18,300 nucleotides of DNA. It comes from Victivallales bacterium (GTDB lineage: Bacteria > Verrucomicrobiota > Lentisphaeria > Oligosphaerales > Lenti-02). The first letter of the stretch is position 1. Each line of letters starts with the position of its first letter. The stretch spans positions 1 to 18,300 of the forward strand of contig JABGQJ010000071.1 in NCBI GenBank assembly GCA_018648945.1, given 5' to 3'. This document shows, in pieces, positions 1 to 7,116 of this stretch. The notes beneath the pieces are model-generated. The model saw nothing but the letters and a program-made list of their open reading frames with translations. It was not told where the DNA came from and made no database searches. A program made the position numbers and the translations under genes.

Positions 1-1674
1 CTTTCCGGCAAGTGGCACGTGACCAAGCATACTAGCCCCAAAGGCCCCAACTCCGGCTGGCCCCGACAACGCGGTTTCGACCGCTACTTTGGCACCCTCA
101 ACGGCGCGGGCAGCTTCTGGACGCCCGCGACCCTCACCCGCGACAATGAGCCGATCCAACCGACCGGCGACGACTTCTACTACACCGATGCCATCAGCAG
201 TCACGCCGCTGGCTTCATCCGCGACCACCACGCTGAGACGCCCGACAATCCGCTGTTCATGTACGTCGCCTACACCGCGCCGCACTGGCCGCTGCATGCC
301 CCCGCCAAGACCGTCGCCAAATACCGTGGGCGCTACAGGCAGGGCTGGGACGCCATCCGCGCCACGCGCCACGAACGCCAGAAGAAGCTGGGCATCATCG
401 ATCCCGCATGGCAACTGACCGAACGCGATCCGAGCGGCAGCGATTGGGCGGCCCTGCCCCCCGAGAAGCGCGACGAGATGGACCATCGCATGGCGGTTTA
501 CGCGGCCCAGGTGGACCATATGGACCAGGGCATCGGGCGCATCGTGAGCGCTCTGAAGAAAGCGGGCCGATTCGGGAACACCCTCATTCTCTTCCTCGCC
601 GACAATGGAGGCTGTGCCGAGGGCGGCCCCCTTGGCTTTGAGCGCAAGAAGGGCGGCACGCTGGGCGAGGATTCCTCCTTCGCCAGCTACGGTCTTTCCT
701 GGGCCAATGCCAGCAACACCCCCTTCCGCCGCTACAAGCACTGGGTCCACGAGGGTGGCATCTCCTCCCCGCTCATTGCTCACTGGCCTGAGCGCATCCA
801 GGCCAAGGGCGAGCTGCGCAGGACCCCCGCCCACATCATCGATATCGTCCCCACCTGCCTTGCTGCCGCCGGGGCCACCTATCCGGCGCAGCTGGGCGAG
901 CACGTTCTGACCCCCTGCGAAGGCAAGTCCCTCCTCCCCGTGTTCGCCGACGACGCGCTGCCCGACCGACCCCTGTTCTGGGAACACGAGGGCAATCGCG
1001 CCGTCCGGGTTGGGGACTGGAAACTCGTCGCCAAGGGCAAGACCGGGCCCTGGGAGCTCTACGACCTGAAGGCCGACCGGACCGAAACCAACGACCTAGC
1101 CACGAAGAATCCGGACCGCGCCACCGCAATGGCCGCGCGTTGGCAAGCCTGGGCCGAACGCTGCAACGTCCTGCCCCTCTGCCCCAAGAAGCCGAGAGGG
1201 AAGGGGTCCAAGGCAAAGCGCTTCACGCTCAAACAGGGGCAGGATCTCCCCGCCGGGAAGTCCCCTTACGTGAAACGCCGTCCTCTCCGCATCAAAGCCG
1301 AACTGGTCGACATCCCCGTCAACGGCACGATCCTGGCCCAGGGCGGCTCCCGCGCAGGCTACGCCATGTATGTGAAGGACGGTTGCCTCGCCTTCACCCT
1401 CCGCTCCAAGAAGGGCAATGGGACCGTCAAGGCGAAGATCCCGCTGCCGAAGACGGCCACCGTCGAGCTTCTCCTCGCCAAGGACGCGTCCGTCCGTCTG
1501 TCCGCCGACGGCAAGGAGATCGCCTACGGCAGAGTGCCCGAACTGCTCTACGACATGCCCACCGAGGGCCTACAGGTCGGCTTCGACTCCGGGGCCGCCA
1601 TCGGCGAGTACCAGGGGGAGAACCGCTTCACCGGCAAGATCCGCAGCCTCACTCTGGAACTCGATCCGAAGTAG
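1..1674 (+). CDS. Sulfatase (arylsulfatase family S1), 5'-truncated by the window edge, with C-terminal beta-sandwich tail
   Basis: The reading frame is open from base 1 and no start is in the window; the 557 residues present are the C-terminal part. They begin with LSGKWHV, the GKWH motif whose Lys and His line the sulfatase active site. A PHWP motif follows near fragment residue 95 and a DNGG metal-binding motif at residues 201-204. The typical closing section (RVGDWKLV, then WELYDLKADRTETNDLA) comes near residues 330-370. The formylglycine CxPxR motif should lie upstream, outside the window. Residues from about 405 onward are a Lys-rich linker and a beta-strand-rich segment resembling a LamG/concanavalin-like domain, which could bind glycan; that role is inferred. 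The family hydrolyses sulfate esters, usually in the periplasm or outside the cell. The stop lies 5 bp from the stop of the opposing sulfatase gene. The natural substrate cannot be read from the sequence. Confidence 0.93.
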   Translation, partial: LSGKWHVTKHTSPKGPNSGWPRQRGFDRYFGTLNGAGSFWTPATLTRDNEPIQPTGDDFYYTDAISSHAAGFIRDHHAETPDNPLFMYVAYTAPHWPLHAPAKTVAKYRGRYRQGWDAIRATRHERQKKLGIIDPAWQLTERDPSGSDWAALPPEKRDEMDHRMAVYAAQVDHMDQGIGRIVSALKKAGRFGNTLILFLADNGGCAEGGPLGFERKKGGTLGEDSSFASYGLSWANASNTPFRRYKHWVHEGGISSPLIAHWPERIQAKGELRRTPAHIIDIVPTCLAAAGATYPAQLGEHVLTPCEGKSLLPVFADDALPDRPLFWEHEGNRAVRVGDWKLVAKGKTGPWELYDLKADRTETNDLATKNPDRATAMAARWQAWAERCNVLPLCPKKPRGKGSKAKRFTLKQGQDLPAGKSPYVKRRPLRIKAELVDIPVNGTILAQGGSRAGYAMYVKDGCLAFTLRSKKGNGTVKAKIPLPKTATVELLLAKDASVRLSADGKEIAYGRVPELLYDMPTEGLQVGFDSGAAIGEYQGENRFTGKIRSLTLELDPK

Positions 1675-1679
1675 CTGTC

Positions 1680-3083
1680 CTACTCCTCCGCGCTGTTGGG
1701 GCCGACCGGGGCGGTGCGGAGGGTGGCGTAGTGAGTGTTGCTGAGGGAGTCGTCGCCGATGGTCTTCATCTTCCGCCACATGCGGCGGCACATGTCCTCC
1801 AGCGTCTGGCGATGGGCCGGATCGTCGGCCAGATTGGTGGTCTCCTGGGGATCGTCGGCCAGATTGTAGAGCTCGTCGATGCCGCCGGGGGAGAACACGT
1901 ATTTCCACTGGTCATGCCAGACGAGGCGCTGGGTATAGACGAAGCGCTGGCCGAAGAACTCGGCGTAGGCATCGAGCCAGTCGGCACCATCGTGCTCGTC
2001 GGCCAACACCGGGCGCAGGCTGCGACCGTTGGCTTCGGGCAGGGAGGCCAGCCCCGCCAGGTCCAGCAAGGTCGGTCCCACATCGACGAGACTGGTACGG
2101 GTCCCGACGTCCTCCGTGCCGGCGGTCAAGCCGGGAGCGCGAATGATGAGGGGGATGTTGTAGACCTCCTCGTAGGCGGTCCCCACGCCCTTGGCCACGA
2201 GGCCGTGCCCGCCGAGCATGTCACCGTGGTCGCTGGTGAAGACGACGATCGTGTTCTCGTCCGCCCCGCTCTCGCGGAGCACGTCCATGATCCGGCCCAC
2301 TTCGTGGTCCAGGTAGGTAATGACAGCCCAGTAGGATGCGGCCATCCGCCGCCAATCCGCATCGGTCAGGTCTTGCCAGACTGCCTGCATGCGGCGCAAG
2401 ACTTCGGGCTTGCCGCCGAGTTCGTCCTTGAGGGTGGGGCTGAGCGGGATGCTGTCCACATCGTAGAGATTGAGGAATGCCTTGGGGGGCACGTATGGAT
2501 CGTGGGGTTCGGTGGTGGAGACGAAGCAGCAGAAGGGGGCATCCTCCTGCACCGCGCGCCGCAGGAAGTCAATGCCATGCTCGAAGGCGGGGTGGGCGGG
2601 ATGTCCTTCGGAATCGTCGCCGACAGCGGCCAACAGATAGTCGTTGTAGCCCGGCTTGGGGACCACGACTTGGCCCTCCGGGAGCTTCGCAAGTTTGCGG
2701 GTGCCCGCCTGGCTGGATTCCTGCCAACCGAAGTCATCGAGCTTCTTGGTCTGCTCCACGTGCCACTTGCCGAAGTAGCCGGTCTGGTAGCCCGCATCCT
2801 CGAAACGGGAGGCCCAATGCACAAGATGCGAGGCCACGTTCACCCACGCCTGGCGCTGGGTGTGCGTGCAGTCCCACATGCCGTGAGTGGAGGGATAGGT
2901 CCCAGTCATCAGCGATGCGCGGGCGGGGGAGCAGATGGCATTGGTGGTATAGCAGTGCGCAAAGCGCCGCCCTTCGGCGGCCAGCCGGTCCAGGCTCGGG
3001 GTCAGACAGGGACTGCCGGGGGCCAGGGCGGCGGCGTTGGTGTGGTCGGTCATGATGAACAGGACATTCGGGCGGGTCGACAT
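1680..3083 (-). CDS. Sulfatase (family S1), complete, 467 residues
   Basis: The start at 3083 is chosen because AAGGAG lies 8 bases upstream and the protein then opens with MSTRPNVLFIMTDH, the usual sulfatase N-terminus carrying the metal-binding Asp (D13). Cys51 in CSPAR is the residue converted to formylglycine. K106 and H108 lie in FGKWH, and D285/H286 in TSDHGD complete the metal site. A late motif, HGLVAKG...YEEVYNIPLIIRAPG, is typical of choline-sulfatase/iduronate-sulfatase-like enzymes. The frame stays open for 30 codons further upstream, but that stretch overlaps the putative promoter and has no family similarity. No signal peptide is evident from this start, so location is uncertain; a cytoplasmic enzyme acting on imported sulfated sugars is possible. 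CSPAR, rather than a Ser-type motif, implies maturation by an FGE or anSME-type enzyme, and neither is encoded here. Confidence 0.95.
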   Translation of the reverse strand: MSTRPNVLFIMTDHTNAAALAPGSPCLTPSLDRLAAEGRRFAHCYTTNAICSPARASLMTGTYPSTHGMWDCTHTQRQAWVNVASHLVHWASRFEDAGYQTGYFGKWHVEQTKKLDDFGWQESSQAGTRKLAKLPEGQVVVPKPGYNDYLLAAVGDDSEGHPAHPAFEHGIDFLRRAVQEDAPFCCFVSTTEPHDPYVPPKAFLNLYDVDSIPLSPTLKDELGGKPEVLRRMQAVWQDLTDADWRRMAASYWAVITYLDHEVGRIMDVLRESGADENTIVVFTSDHGDMLGGHGLVAKGVGTAYEEVYNIPLIIRAPGLTAGTEDVGTRTSLVDVGPTLLDLAGLASLPEANGRSLRPVLADEHDGADWLDAYAEFFGQRFVYTQRLVWHDQWKYVFSPGGIDELYNLADDPQETTNLADDPAHRQTLEDMCRRMWRKMKTIGDDSLSNTHYATLRTAPVGPNSAEE

Positions 3084-3125
3084 CGCCAGGTCTCCTTGCT
3101 GGTGGCAGGCATTGCGGGCGCGTTC

Positions 3126-3155
3126 CCTATAACGCCCCGTCGTCACAACGTCCAA
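3126..3155 (-). promoter_or_regulatory. Putative sigma70-type promoter for the sulfatase gene
   Basis: On the minus strand TTGGAC (3150-3155) is followed after 18 bases by TATAGG (3126-3131). This would place transcription start near 3118, about 35 bases before the chosen start codon. The match to consensus is moderate. Its position between the upstream hairpin and the ribosome binding site supports it. Confidence 0.35.
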
Positions 3156-3184
3156 CAGGGAGCCCGTCCGCACAAGACGAGAAA

Positions 3185-3212
3185 CCCCCTGCGGAGCGTG
3201 CTCCGCAGGGGG
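3185..3212 (-). terminator. Strong hairpin, probable terminator of the rubrerythrin/desulfoferrodoxin/ACT cluster
   Basis: CCCCCTGCGGAG (3185-3196) and CTCCGCAGGGGG (3201-3212) are perfect inverted repeats of 12 bp around a 4-base loop. The hairpin lies 24 bp after the stop of the ACT-like gene and upstream of the sulfatase promoter. On the minus strand only a short T run (GGTTTC) follows, so it is not a textbook intrinsic terminator, but its position fits transcript termination or 3'-end protection. Confidence 0.65.
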
Positions 3213-3236
3213 TCGAGTACAGGGGGATGGGGAACT

Positions 3237-3500
3237 CTAGGGGTGGTCGAAGACCATAGTCTGGACCTCGAGTCCCGCAATGCCGCCGAGCTGTGCTTCC
3301 AGGGCGGCGAGCCTATCATCCCCGCCGACAAACTCCAGCAGGAGCAGGCCATTGGGGGAACAGAACTCCTCGCCCGTGTCATGCAGCCCCAACCGCGTCC
3401 GAATGGCGCAGCCGTAGCTGGTACACACTTCCTGCACGAGTGCGGCATTGGTGACACGGTCCGTGATGTGGACCCCGACGATCACATGCTTGGCTAACAT
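3237..3500 (-). CDS. Small ACT/ferredoxin-fold protein, TM1266-like
   Basis: This is an 87-residue protein. The predicted order is strand (HVIVGVHITD), helix (NAALVQEVCTSYG), a strand region (IRTRLGLHD), strand (GLLLLEFVGG), helix (DRLAALEAQLGGIAG) and strand (LEVQTMVFDH). That is the beta-alpha-beta-beta-alpha-beta pattern of ACT/NikR-C-like domains. The family it most resembles is the small TM1266 group, sometimes named iron-only hydrogenase system regulator; this is recognition by pattern, not by search. It has no DNA-binding domain and no signal peptide, so a ligand-sensing or accessory role is more likely than direct regulation. GGAG lies 10 bases before the ATG. The gene follows desulfoferrodoxin by 38 bp and is probably co-transcribed with it. 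Confidence 0.7.
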   Translation of the reverse strand: MLAKHVIVGVHITDRVTNAALVQEVCTSYGCAIRTRLGLHDTGEEFCSPNGLLLLEFVGGDDRLAALEAQLGGIAGLEVQTMVFDHP

Positions 3501-3538
3501 GGCTTACATTCTCCGGTTCTGCGGGTTGGGCGACAGTC

Positions 3539-3922
3539 CTAGGCTTTCCAGAGACCGTGCTTGTTGCAATACTCCCGGGCGGTGATCGGGGTGTCGTCGC
3601 AGCAGCACAGGCAGAAGCAGGCTTCCGGGGCCATGCCGGGCTTCAGTTCCTGACGGGTGGTCTTGCCACACGCCACAATCTCGATCCACTGGATGTAATG
3701 GTCGTCCGCCATCGGGTGGGGCACGGAGCCGACCGTGACTTTCACACCGCCCTCGACCTTCTCGATCACGGGCACGTGTTTCTCGGTCGCGGCGTCGGCG
3801 GTTTTCTCATCGAGCAGTGCCATGGGCTCGTCACAGCAGACGAGCTGGCCAGCGCCACCATCGATGACTTCGACCATCGCGCCACAGAGTTCGCAGCGGT
3901 ACACTTCGCTTTTCTTGGACAT
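3539..3922 (-). CDS. dfx: Desulfoferrodoxin (2Fe superoxide reductase)
   Basis: This 127-residue protein reduces superoxide to hydrogen peroxide in the cytoplasm of anaerobes, normally with electrons from rubredoxin. The N-terminal desulforedoxin domain has C10, C13, C29 and C30 for the Fe(Cys)4 centre. The catalytic domain has H49, H69, H75, C119 and H122 for the Fe(His)4(Cys) site. The conserved E47-K48 pair precedes H49, and the [13 protein letters not shown] and CNKHGLW motifs are intact. An oddity is a cysteine-rich loop at residues 102-108 (CFCLCCC), plus C85, where family members usually have hydrophobic residues. The gene sits 119 bp downstream of rubrerythrin, which would remove the peroxide made here. 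An AAGGA about 8 bases before the ATG is the likely ribosome binding site. Confidence 0.96.
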   Translation of the reverse strand: MSKKSEVYRCELCGAMVEVIDGGAGQLVCCDEPMALLDEKTADAATEKHVPVIEKVEGGVKVTVGSVPHPMADDHYIQWIEIVACGKTTRQELKPGMAPEACFCLCCCDDTPITAREYCNKHGLWKA

Positions 3923-4041
3923 GTTCTGGGAATCCTTATGCCAGTTGGTGATGGACTATCGCGGGGGAAACGGGCAGTTCTTGCGCAGCTTGGCCCCGCC
4001 CGCCCGCCTTTGGGCCTGCGAACGGAGCCCGTCCTGGTGAC

Positions 4042-4611
4042 CTACCAGTACTCGGCTGCCTCAAAATGGGCCTGGGGATGGACGCAGGCAGGGCAGACAT
4101 CGGGCGCATCAGGGCCGGTGTGGGTGTACCCGCAATTGCGGCACCGCCAGACAACCGGTTCGTCCCGCTTGAACACCTTGCCTGCCGCAATGGCGGCGGC
4201 CATGGCCAGATAGCGCTTCTCGTGATAGGCCTCCGCGACCGCGATGGCGCGGAATGTCTTGGCGATGACCGTGAAGCCCTCCTCGTCGGCAATCGCCGCG
4301 AACTCCGGGTACATGGCCGTGTGCTCATGGTTCTCGCCAGCGGCGGCGGCCTTGAGATTGTCGATCGTGTCACCGGTGACGCCGAAGGGGAACGAGCCCG
4401 TGATCTCGGCCTCGCCGCCGGTCATGAATTTGAAGAGGCGCTTGGCGTGTTCCTTCTCCTGGTCGGCCGTTTCCTCGAAGATGGCGGCGATCTGCACGTA
4501 GCCATCCTTCTTGGCCTTCGACGCGTAGTAGGTGTAGCGGTTGCGGGCCTGCGATTCGCCAGCAAAGGCAGCCATCAGGTTGGTCTGGGTACGGGAGCCC
4601 TGTAGTTCCAT
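4042..4611 (-). CDS. rbr: Rubrerythrin
   Basis: This 189-residue protein is a non-haem di-iron peroxidase that reduces hydrogen peroxide to water in anaerobes. The four-helix domain carries the expected di-iron ligands E19, E52, H55, E93, E96, E127 and H130. The C-terminal rubredoxin-like domain has C157, C160, C173 and C176. The ATG at 4611 is preferred over an in-frame TTG at 4626: AAGGAG lies 6 bases before the ATG and inside the would-be extension. The gene is the first of an apparent minus-strand set with desulfoferrodoxin and the ACT-like protein, giving a superoxide-to-peroxide-to-water pathway. The length matches classic rubrerythrins. Confidence 0.97.
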   Translation of the reverse strand: MELQGSRTQTNLMAAFAGESQARNRYTYYASKAKKDGYVQIAAIFEETADQEKEHAKRLFKFMTGGEAEITGSFPFGVTGDTIDNLKAAAAGENHEHTAMYPEFAAIADEEGFTVIAKTFRAIAVAEAYHEKRYLAMAAAIAAGKVFKRDEPVVWRCRNCGYTHTGPDAPDVCPACVHPQAHFEAAEYW

Positions 4612-4649
4612 GGTGATCTCCTTCAACGATGGGCAAATGGGGGAAGAGC

Positions 4650-4666
4650 CCTGCCGGAAGGGCAGG
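4650..4666 (-). terminator. Hairpin downstream of the LacI-type gene, possible weak terminator
   Basis: CCTGCC (4650-4655) and GGCAGG (4661-4666) pair around a 5-base loop, 44 bp after the regulator's stop and 39 bp before the rubrerythrin start. The tract after it on the minus strand is pyrimidine-rich but has no real T run. It may instead be a leader structure of the rubrerythrin transcript. Confidence 0.35.
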
Positions 4667-4709
4667 AAGTGGTGAAAACGCGACTTCCAGTCAGACCTTG
4701 GGCCAGTCT

Positions 4710-5774
4710 CTAGGTTTCATCGGCTTTGGCGGTTTCCGCGCCATCAGCCACGGAAACGGAAACCAATCGGCGCACGCGGGGCTCGTTGCGGTGGTTGACC
4801 CGCCAGAGCAGCTGGTCGACTCCCTGCCGAGCAATGTCCCGGATGTGGAGATCCATGAATCCCCGGAACACATCGAGCCCGCGCACCCCGCAGGGGAACG
4901 TGTCGGAGACGATGGCGGAGATCGGCGATGCCACCGGCTGGCTGGCCGAGAGCAGGTGAGTCTGCAGGACCAACGCCAGCGCCGTATTTTCGGCAAAAAC
5001 ACCGATGGGCCCAGTCCCGGGATCGGCCATGAGGGCCGGCAGATCCCGGGCGATGGCATGGCAGTCAAGCGCCGGGCCATGCAGCTCCGATCGGAAATAG
5101 TCGCGGCTGGTCAGACTGCGGAAGTCCAGCCCAAAGTGGTGGCACTCCACCTCCATGCACTCGGCAAACTGAGCGTAGACGAAGCGCTCCATGCCGAGGT
5201 ACCAGCAGGTCTTGCACGACGACGCCACCAAGGTCTCGCACACATGCCGCGCTGCCTCCAAGCCATCGAACCCCACGTGGTCCCAGGTGAGGGGATCGGG
5301 AGGCGAGCCGAGAAGCTGCACCGTGGGAGTGCGGCTGAGAAGCTCCGTCAGGCGTTCCCCGCTCGGCTGCCCGATGGCCAGCAAACCATCGAAACGCGAG
5401 TGGCGGATCATGGCCCGGACCTGCTCCGGGTCGGCCGCGATCACGGGCACGGCCTGGAAGCCCTCGGCCCCGCAGATGCGTGCCGCGCCCTGGACCAGTG
5501 CCGTGCAGACGCCATCCCGAAGGACGGCATCCGGGTAGCCACCAAGAACGATCCCCATCTGCCGGGAGATGATGTTGCGGCGAGGGCCAGGCTTGGGGCC
5601 GCGCTTCTTGCCAGGCCCCCCGCCCGGCTGGTAGTTCAGCTCGCGAGCCGCCTCCCGCACCGCCCTGGCCGTCGCCGGGGCCACATTCGGTCGGTTGTTC
5701 ATCACCAACGAGACCGTGGAGATGGATACTCCCGCATGCTTCGCAACGTCGGTGATCGAGGCACGATTGCTCAT
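4710..5774 (-). CDS. LacI-family transcriptional regulator
   Basis: This 354-residue protein starts MSNRASITDVAKHAGVSIST, the canonical LacI-family helix-turn-helix (about residues 6-25), followed by SLVMNNRPNVAPATARAVREAARELNYQP. A periplasmic-binding-protein-like sensor domain covers roughly residues 75-335 (MGIVLGG..., FDGLLAIG, WDHVGFDGLEAARHV). The usual hinge helix (ARxLR type) is absent. In its place is a Gly/Pro/Lys/Arg-rich linker, GGGPGKKRGPKPGPRR, reminiscent of an AT-hook. The ATG at 5774 is chosen because family similarity begins there, although no clear Shine-Dalgarno precedes it. It probably represses a carbohydrate gene set. The adjacent oxidoreductase and the divergent glycyl radical enzyme are the natural candidates, and the inducer is unknown. 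Confidence 0.93.
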   Translation of the reverse strand: MSNRASITDVAKHAGVSISTVSLVMNNRPNVAPATARAVREAARELNYQPGGGPGKKRGPKPGPRRNIISRQMGIVLGGYPDAVLRDGVCTALVQGAARICGAEGFQAVPVIAADPEQVRAMIRHSRFDGLLAIGQPSGERLTELLSRTPTVQLLGSPPDPLTWDHVGFDGLEAARHVCETLVASSCKTCWYLGMERFVYAQFAECMEVECHHFGLDFRSLTSRDYFRSELHGPALDCHAIARDLPALMADPGTGPIGVFAENTALALVLQTHLLSASQPVASPISAIVSDTFPCGVRGLDVFRGFMDLHIRDIARQGVDQLLWRVNHRNEPRVRRLVSVSVADGAETAKADET

Positions 5775-5847
5775 AGGACTGAAGTGGGGATTGGGGGGGT
5801 CCTGGCGACTGCACGGAGTGAGAATGTTCCCTTCTGCTCGCTGTCTG

Positions 5848-5875
5848 AAAATACCCCGAATTTCGCCACAGTCAA
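5848..5875 (-). promoter_or_regulatory. Putative sigma70-type promoter of the LacI-type gene
   Basis: On the minus strand TTGACT (5870-5875) and TATTTT (5848-5853) are 16 bases apart. Each is close to consensus, and the predicted transcription start is near 5840, about 65 bases before the ATG. It lies just downstream of the oxidoreductase terminator hairpin, which suggests the regulator is transcribed separately. Confidence 0.55.
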
Positions 5876-5886
5876 AAAGAAGCAAG

Positions 5887-5909
5887 CCTGCCCCGTGCAA
5901 AAGGGCAGG
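5887..5909 (-). terminator. Probable intrinsic terminator of the oxidoreductase gene
   Basis: CCTGCCC (5887-5893) and GGGCAGG (5903-5909) form a 7-bp stem with a 9-base loop, 33 bp after the stop at 5942. On the minus strand the stem is followed by CTTGCTTCTTTTT, a reasonable T-rich tract. The same CCTGCC/GGCAGG stem recurs after the regulator gene. Confidence 0.55.
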
Positions 5910-5941
5910 TTTACTTTGCTCAAAGAAGCTCCTGTGAGGGC

Positions 5942-6985
5942 TTACGCGTAGGTGACCGGCAAGGTCCGCCCGGCGCGCGCGCTCTGGCCAGCAAGATCCA
6001 AGATGTGGATCGGGCGCCGCGCGTACTCCGGCGTGATGATCAGGGGCTCTCCCGAGGTCAGATGGTCGGCAATGTTCTTGTAGAACCGCCAGGTCTCGGA
6101 CCCCCGATTCGGGCCCGACCGGTAGGCCACGCCGCCAGCTTCCTGCACCGTTGCCGACCATCCCTTGGGGGGCTCGACCACATAGGTGCCGCGCGTGCCC
6201 ACAACTTCGAGCATCCCCTTGCGTGGAGTTGAGTCGACATTCGAGTTAACGAGCGTGAGCAATTGGCCGTTGTCGAAGCGCACAATGGCCATCGCCTCGT
6301 CCTCGTTCGTGTCCTCGCTATAGCCGGTCACCTCATTCCAGAAACCGTAGCGGGCATAGCCAAAGACCTCGACCATCTTGCCTTCAAGCAACTGGAGCGA
6401 GTACTCGAGGTAGTGAGCGCCCCAGTCGTACATGATGCCGCCCGAAATGGACTTGCTGGAGCGCCACCAGGGATTGGCGCGGGGTTGCCGGAAGCCGACG
6501 GAGTGGGCCTCAATCCGCACCACATCCCCGATGATCCGTTGGTTGATGATGCGGTCGACGGCCTCCAAGATCCAGCCATCCCAGTGGCGGTTGTGGTAGG
6601 TGGAGAGCATCACGTCGTTGGCGTTGGCCGCCGCGATCATGGCGTCGCACTCGGCAGTGGTGACGGCAAAGGGCTTCTCGGTCACCACATGCCGTCCGGC
6701 GTTCATGCATTCGACGGCCAGGTCGGCGTGGGTGTTGTGCGGCGTGCAGATGGCGAGCAGATCCACGTCGCAATCGGCCAGCATCTGCGTGGCGCTGTTG
6801 AAGGTCTGGATTCCCGGGTAGTCTTCCTCGGCGACGGGCAAGCGGGTCTCGTCGATGTCGGCAACGGCCACTGGCGCCATGCCTTGGGCTTTCATGCCAC
6901 TGAGGTGATGCTTGGCAATACTGAAGGCGGCACCGTAGCCCACGACCCCGACTTTGATCTCCGCCGCGCTCTTGAACTGCTTCAT
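5942..6985 (-). CDS. Gfo/Idh/MocA-family NAD(P)-dependent oxidoreductase
   Basis: This 347-residue protein has an N-terminal Rossmann fold opening IKVGVVGYGAAFSIAKHHL (GxGxxx dinucleotide motif). The family EKP motif follows at E103-K104-P105, then a substrate-domain motif GGIMYDWGAHYLEY with D187 and H191 where the family has its catalytic Asp/His pair. Members oxidise or reduce hydroxyls of sugars, inositols and related compounds in the cytoplasm. The start at 6985 is chosen because the Rossmann strand begins directly after it and a weak AGGTG lies just upstream. The open frame runs 33 codons further up, but those codons overlap the divergent control region. The gene diverges from the glycyl radical enzyme across 131 bp and lies upstream of the LacI-type gene. 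Substrate is unknown. Confidence 0.93.
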   Translation of the reverse strand: MKQFKSAAEIKVGVVGYGAAFSIAKHHLSGMKAQGMAPVAVADIDETRLPVAEEDYPGIQTFNSATQMLADCDVDLLAICTPHNTHADLAVECMNAGRHVVTEKPFAVTTAECDAMIAAANANDVMLSTYHNRHWDGWILEAVDRIINQRIIGDVVRIEAHSVGFRQPRANPWWRSSKSISGGIMYDWGAHYLEYSLQLLEGKMVEVFGYARYGFWNEVTGYSEDTNEDEAMAIVRFDNGQLLTLVNSNVDSTPRKGMLEVVGTRGTYVVEPPKGWSATVQEAGGVAYRSGPNRGSETWRFYKNIADHLTSGEPLIITPEYARRPIHILDLAGQSARAGRTLPVTYA

Positions 6986-7116
6986 CTGACACCTGCTCGT
7001 AACTAGACAAGGGTTGAAATCCTGGCTCGGCACGCAATGTTCCGCCCCATTGGCGCAAGTGCAAGCGCAACCATGCGCGCTCATCGCTATGAACGCTCAG
7101 TACAGAGGTCCGCCAT
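6986..7116. promoter_or_regulatory. Divergent control region between oxidoreductase and glycyl radical enzyme
   Basis: These 131 bp must carry both promoters, but I see no convincing sigma70 pair for either gene. Three tandem hexamers of the form GYGCAA (GCGCAA, GTGCAA, GCGCAA) run from 7053 to 7070, and a related CACGCAATG lies at 7031-7039. These may be operator elements; the LacI-type protein encoded nearby is a candidate binder. AGAGG 8 bases before the ATG at 7117 serves as the ribosome binding site of the glycyl radical enzyme. Confidence 0.4.

Noticed and set aside
3084..3173. 30-codon N-terminal extension of the second sulfatase
   Set aside because: The strong ribosome binding site and family N-terminus place the start at 3083; the extension overlaps a putative promoter.
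1140..3497. Very long plus-strand open frame antisense to the second sulfatase
   Set aside because: It overlaps parts of two clear sulfatase genes and the ACT-like gene in a GC-rich genome. Its translation is low in complexity (Arg/Gly/Val-rich) with no domain, so it is an antisense shadow.
4612..4626. TTG start adding five residues to rubrerythrin
   Set aside because: AAGGAG lies inside the extension and is ideally spaced for the ATG at 4611.
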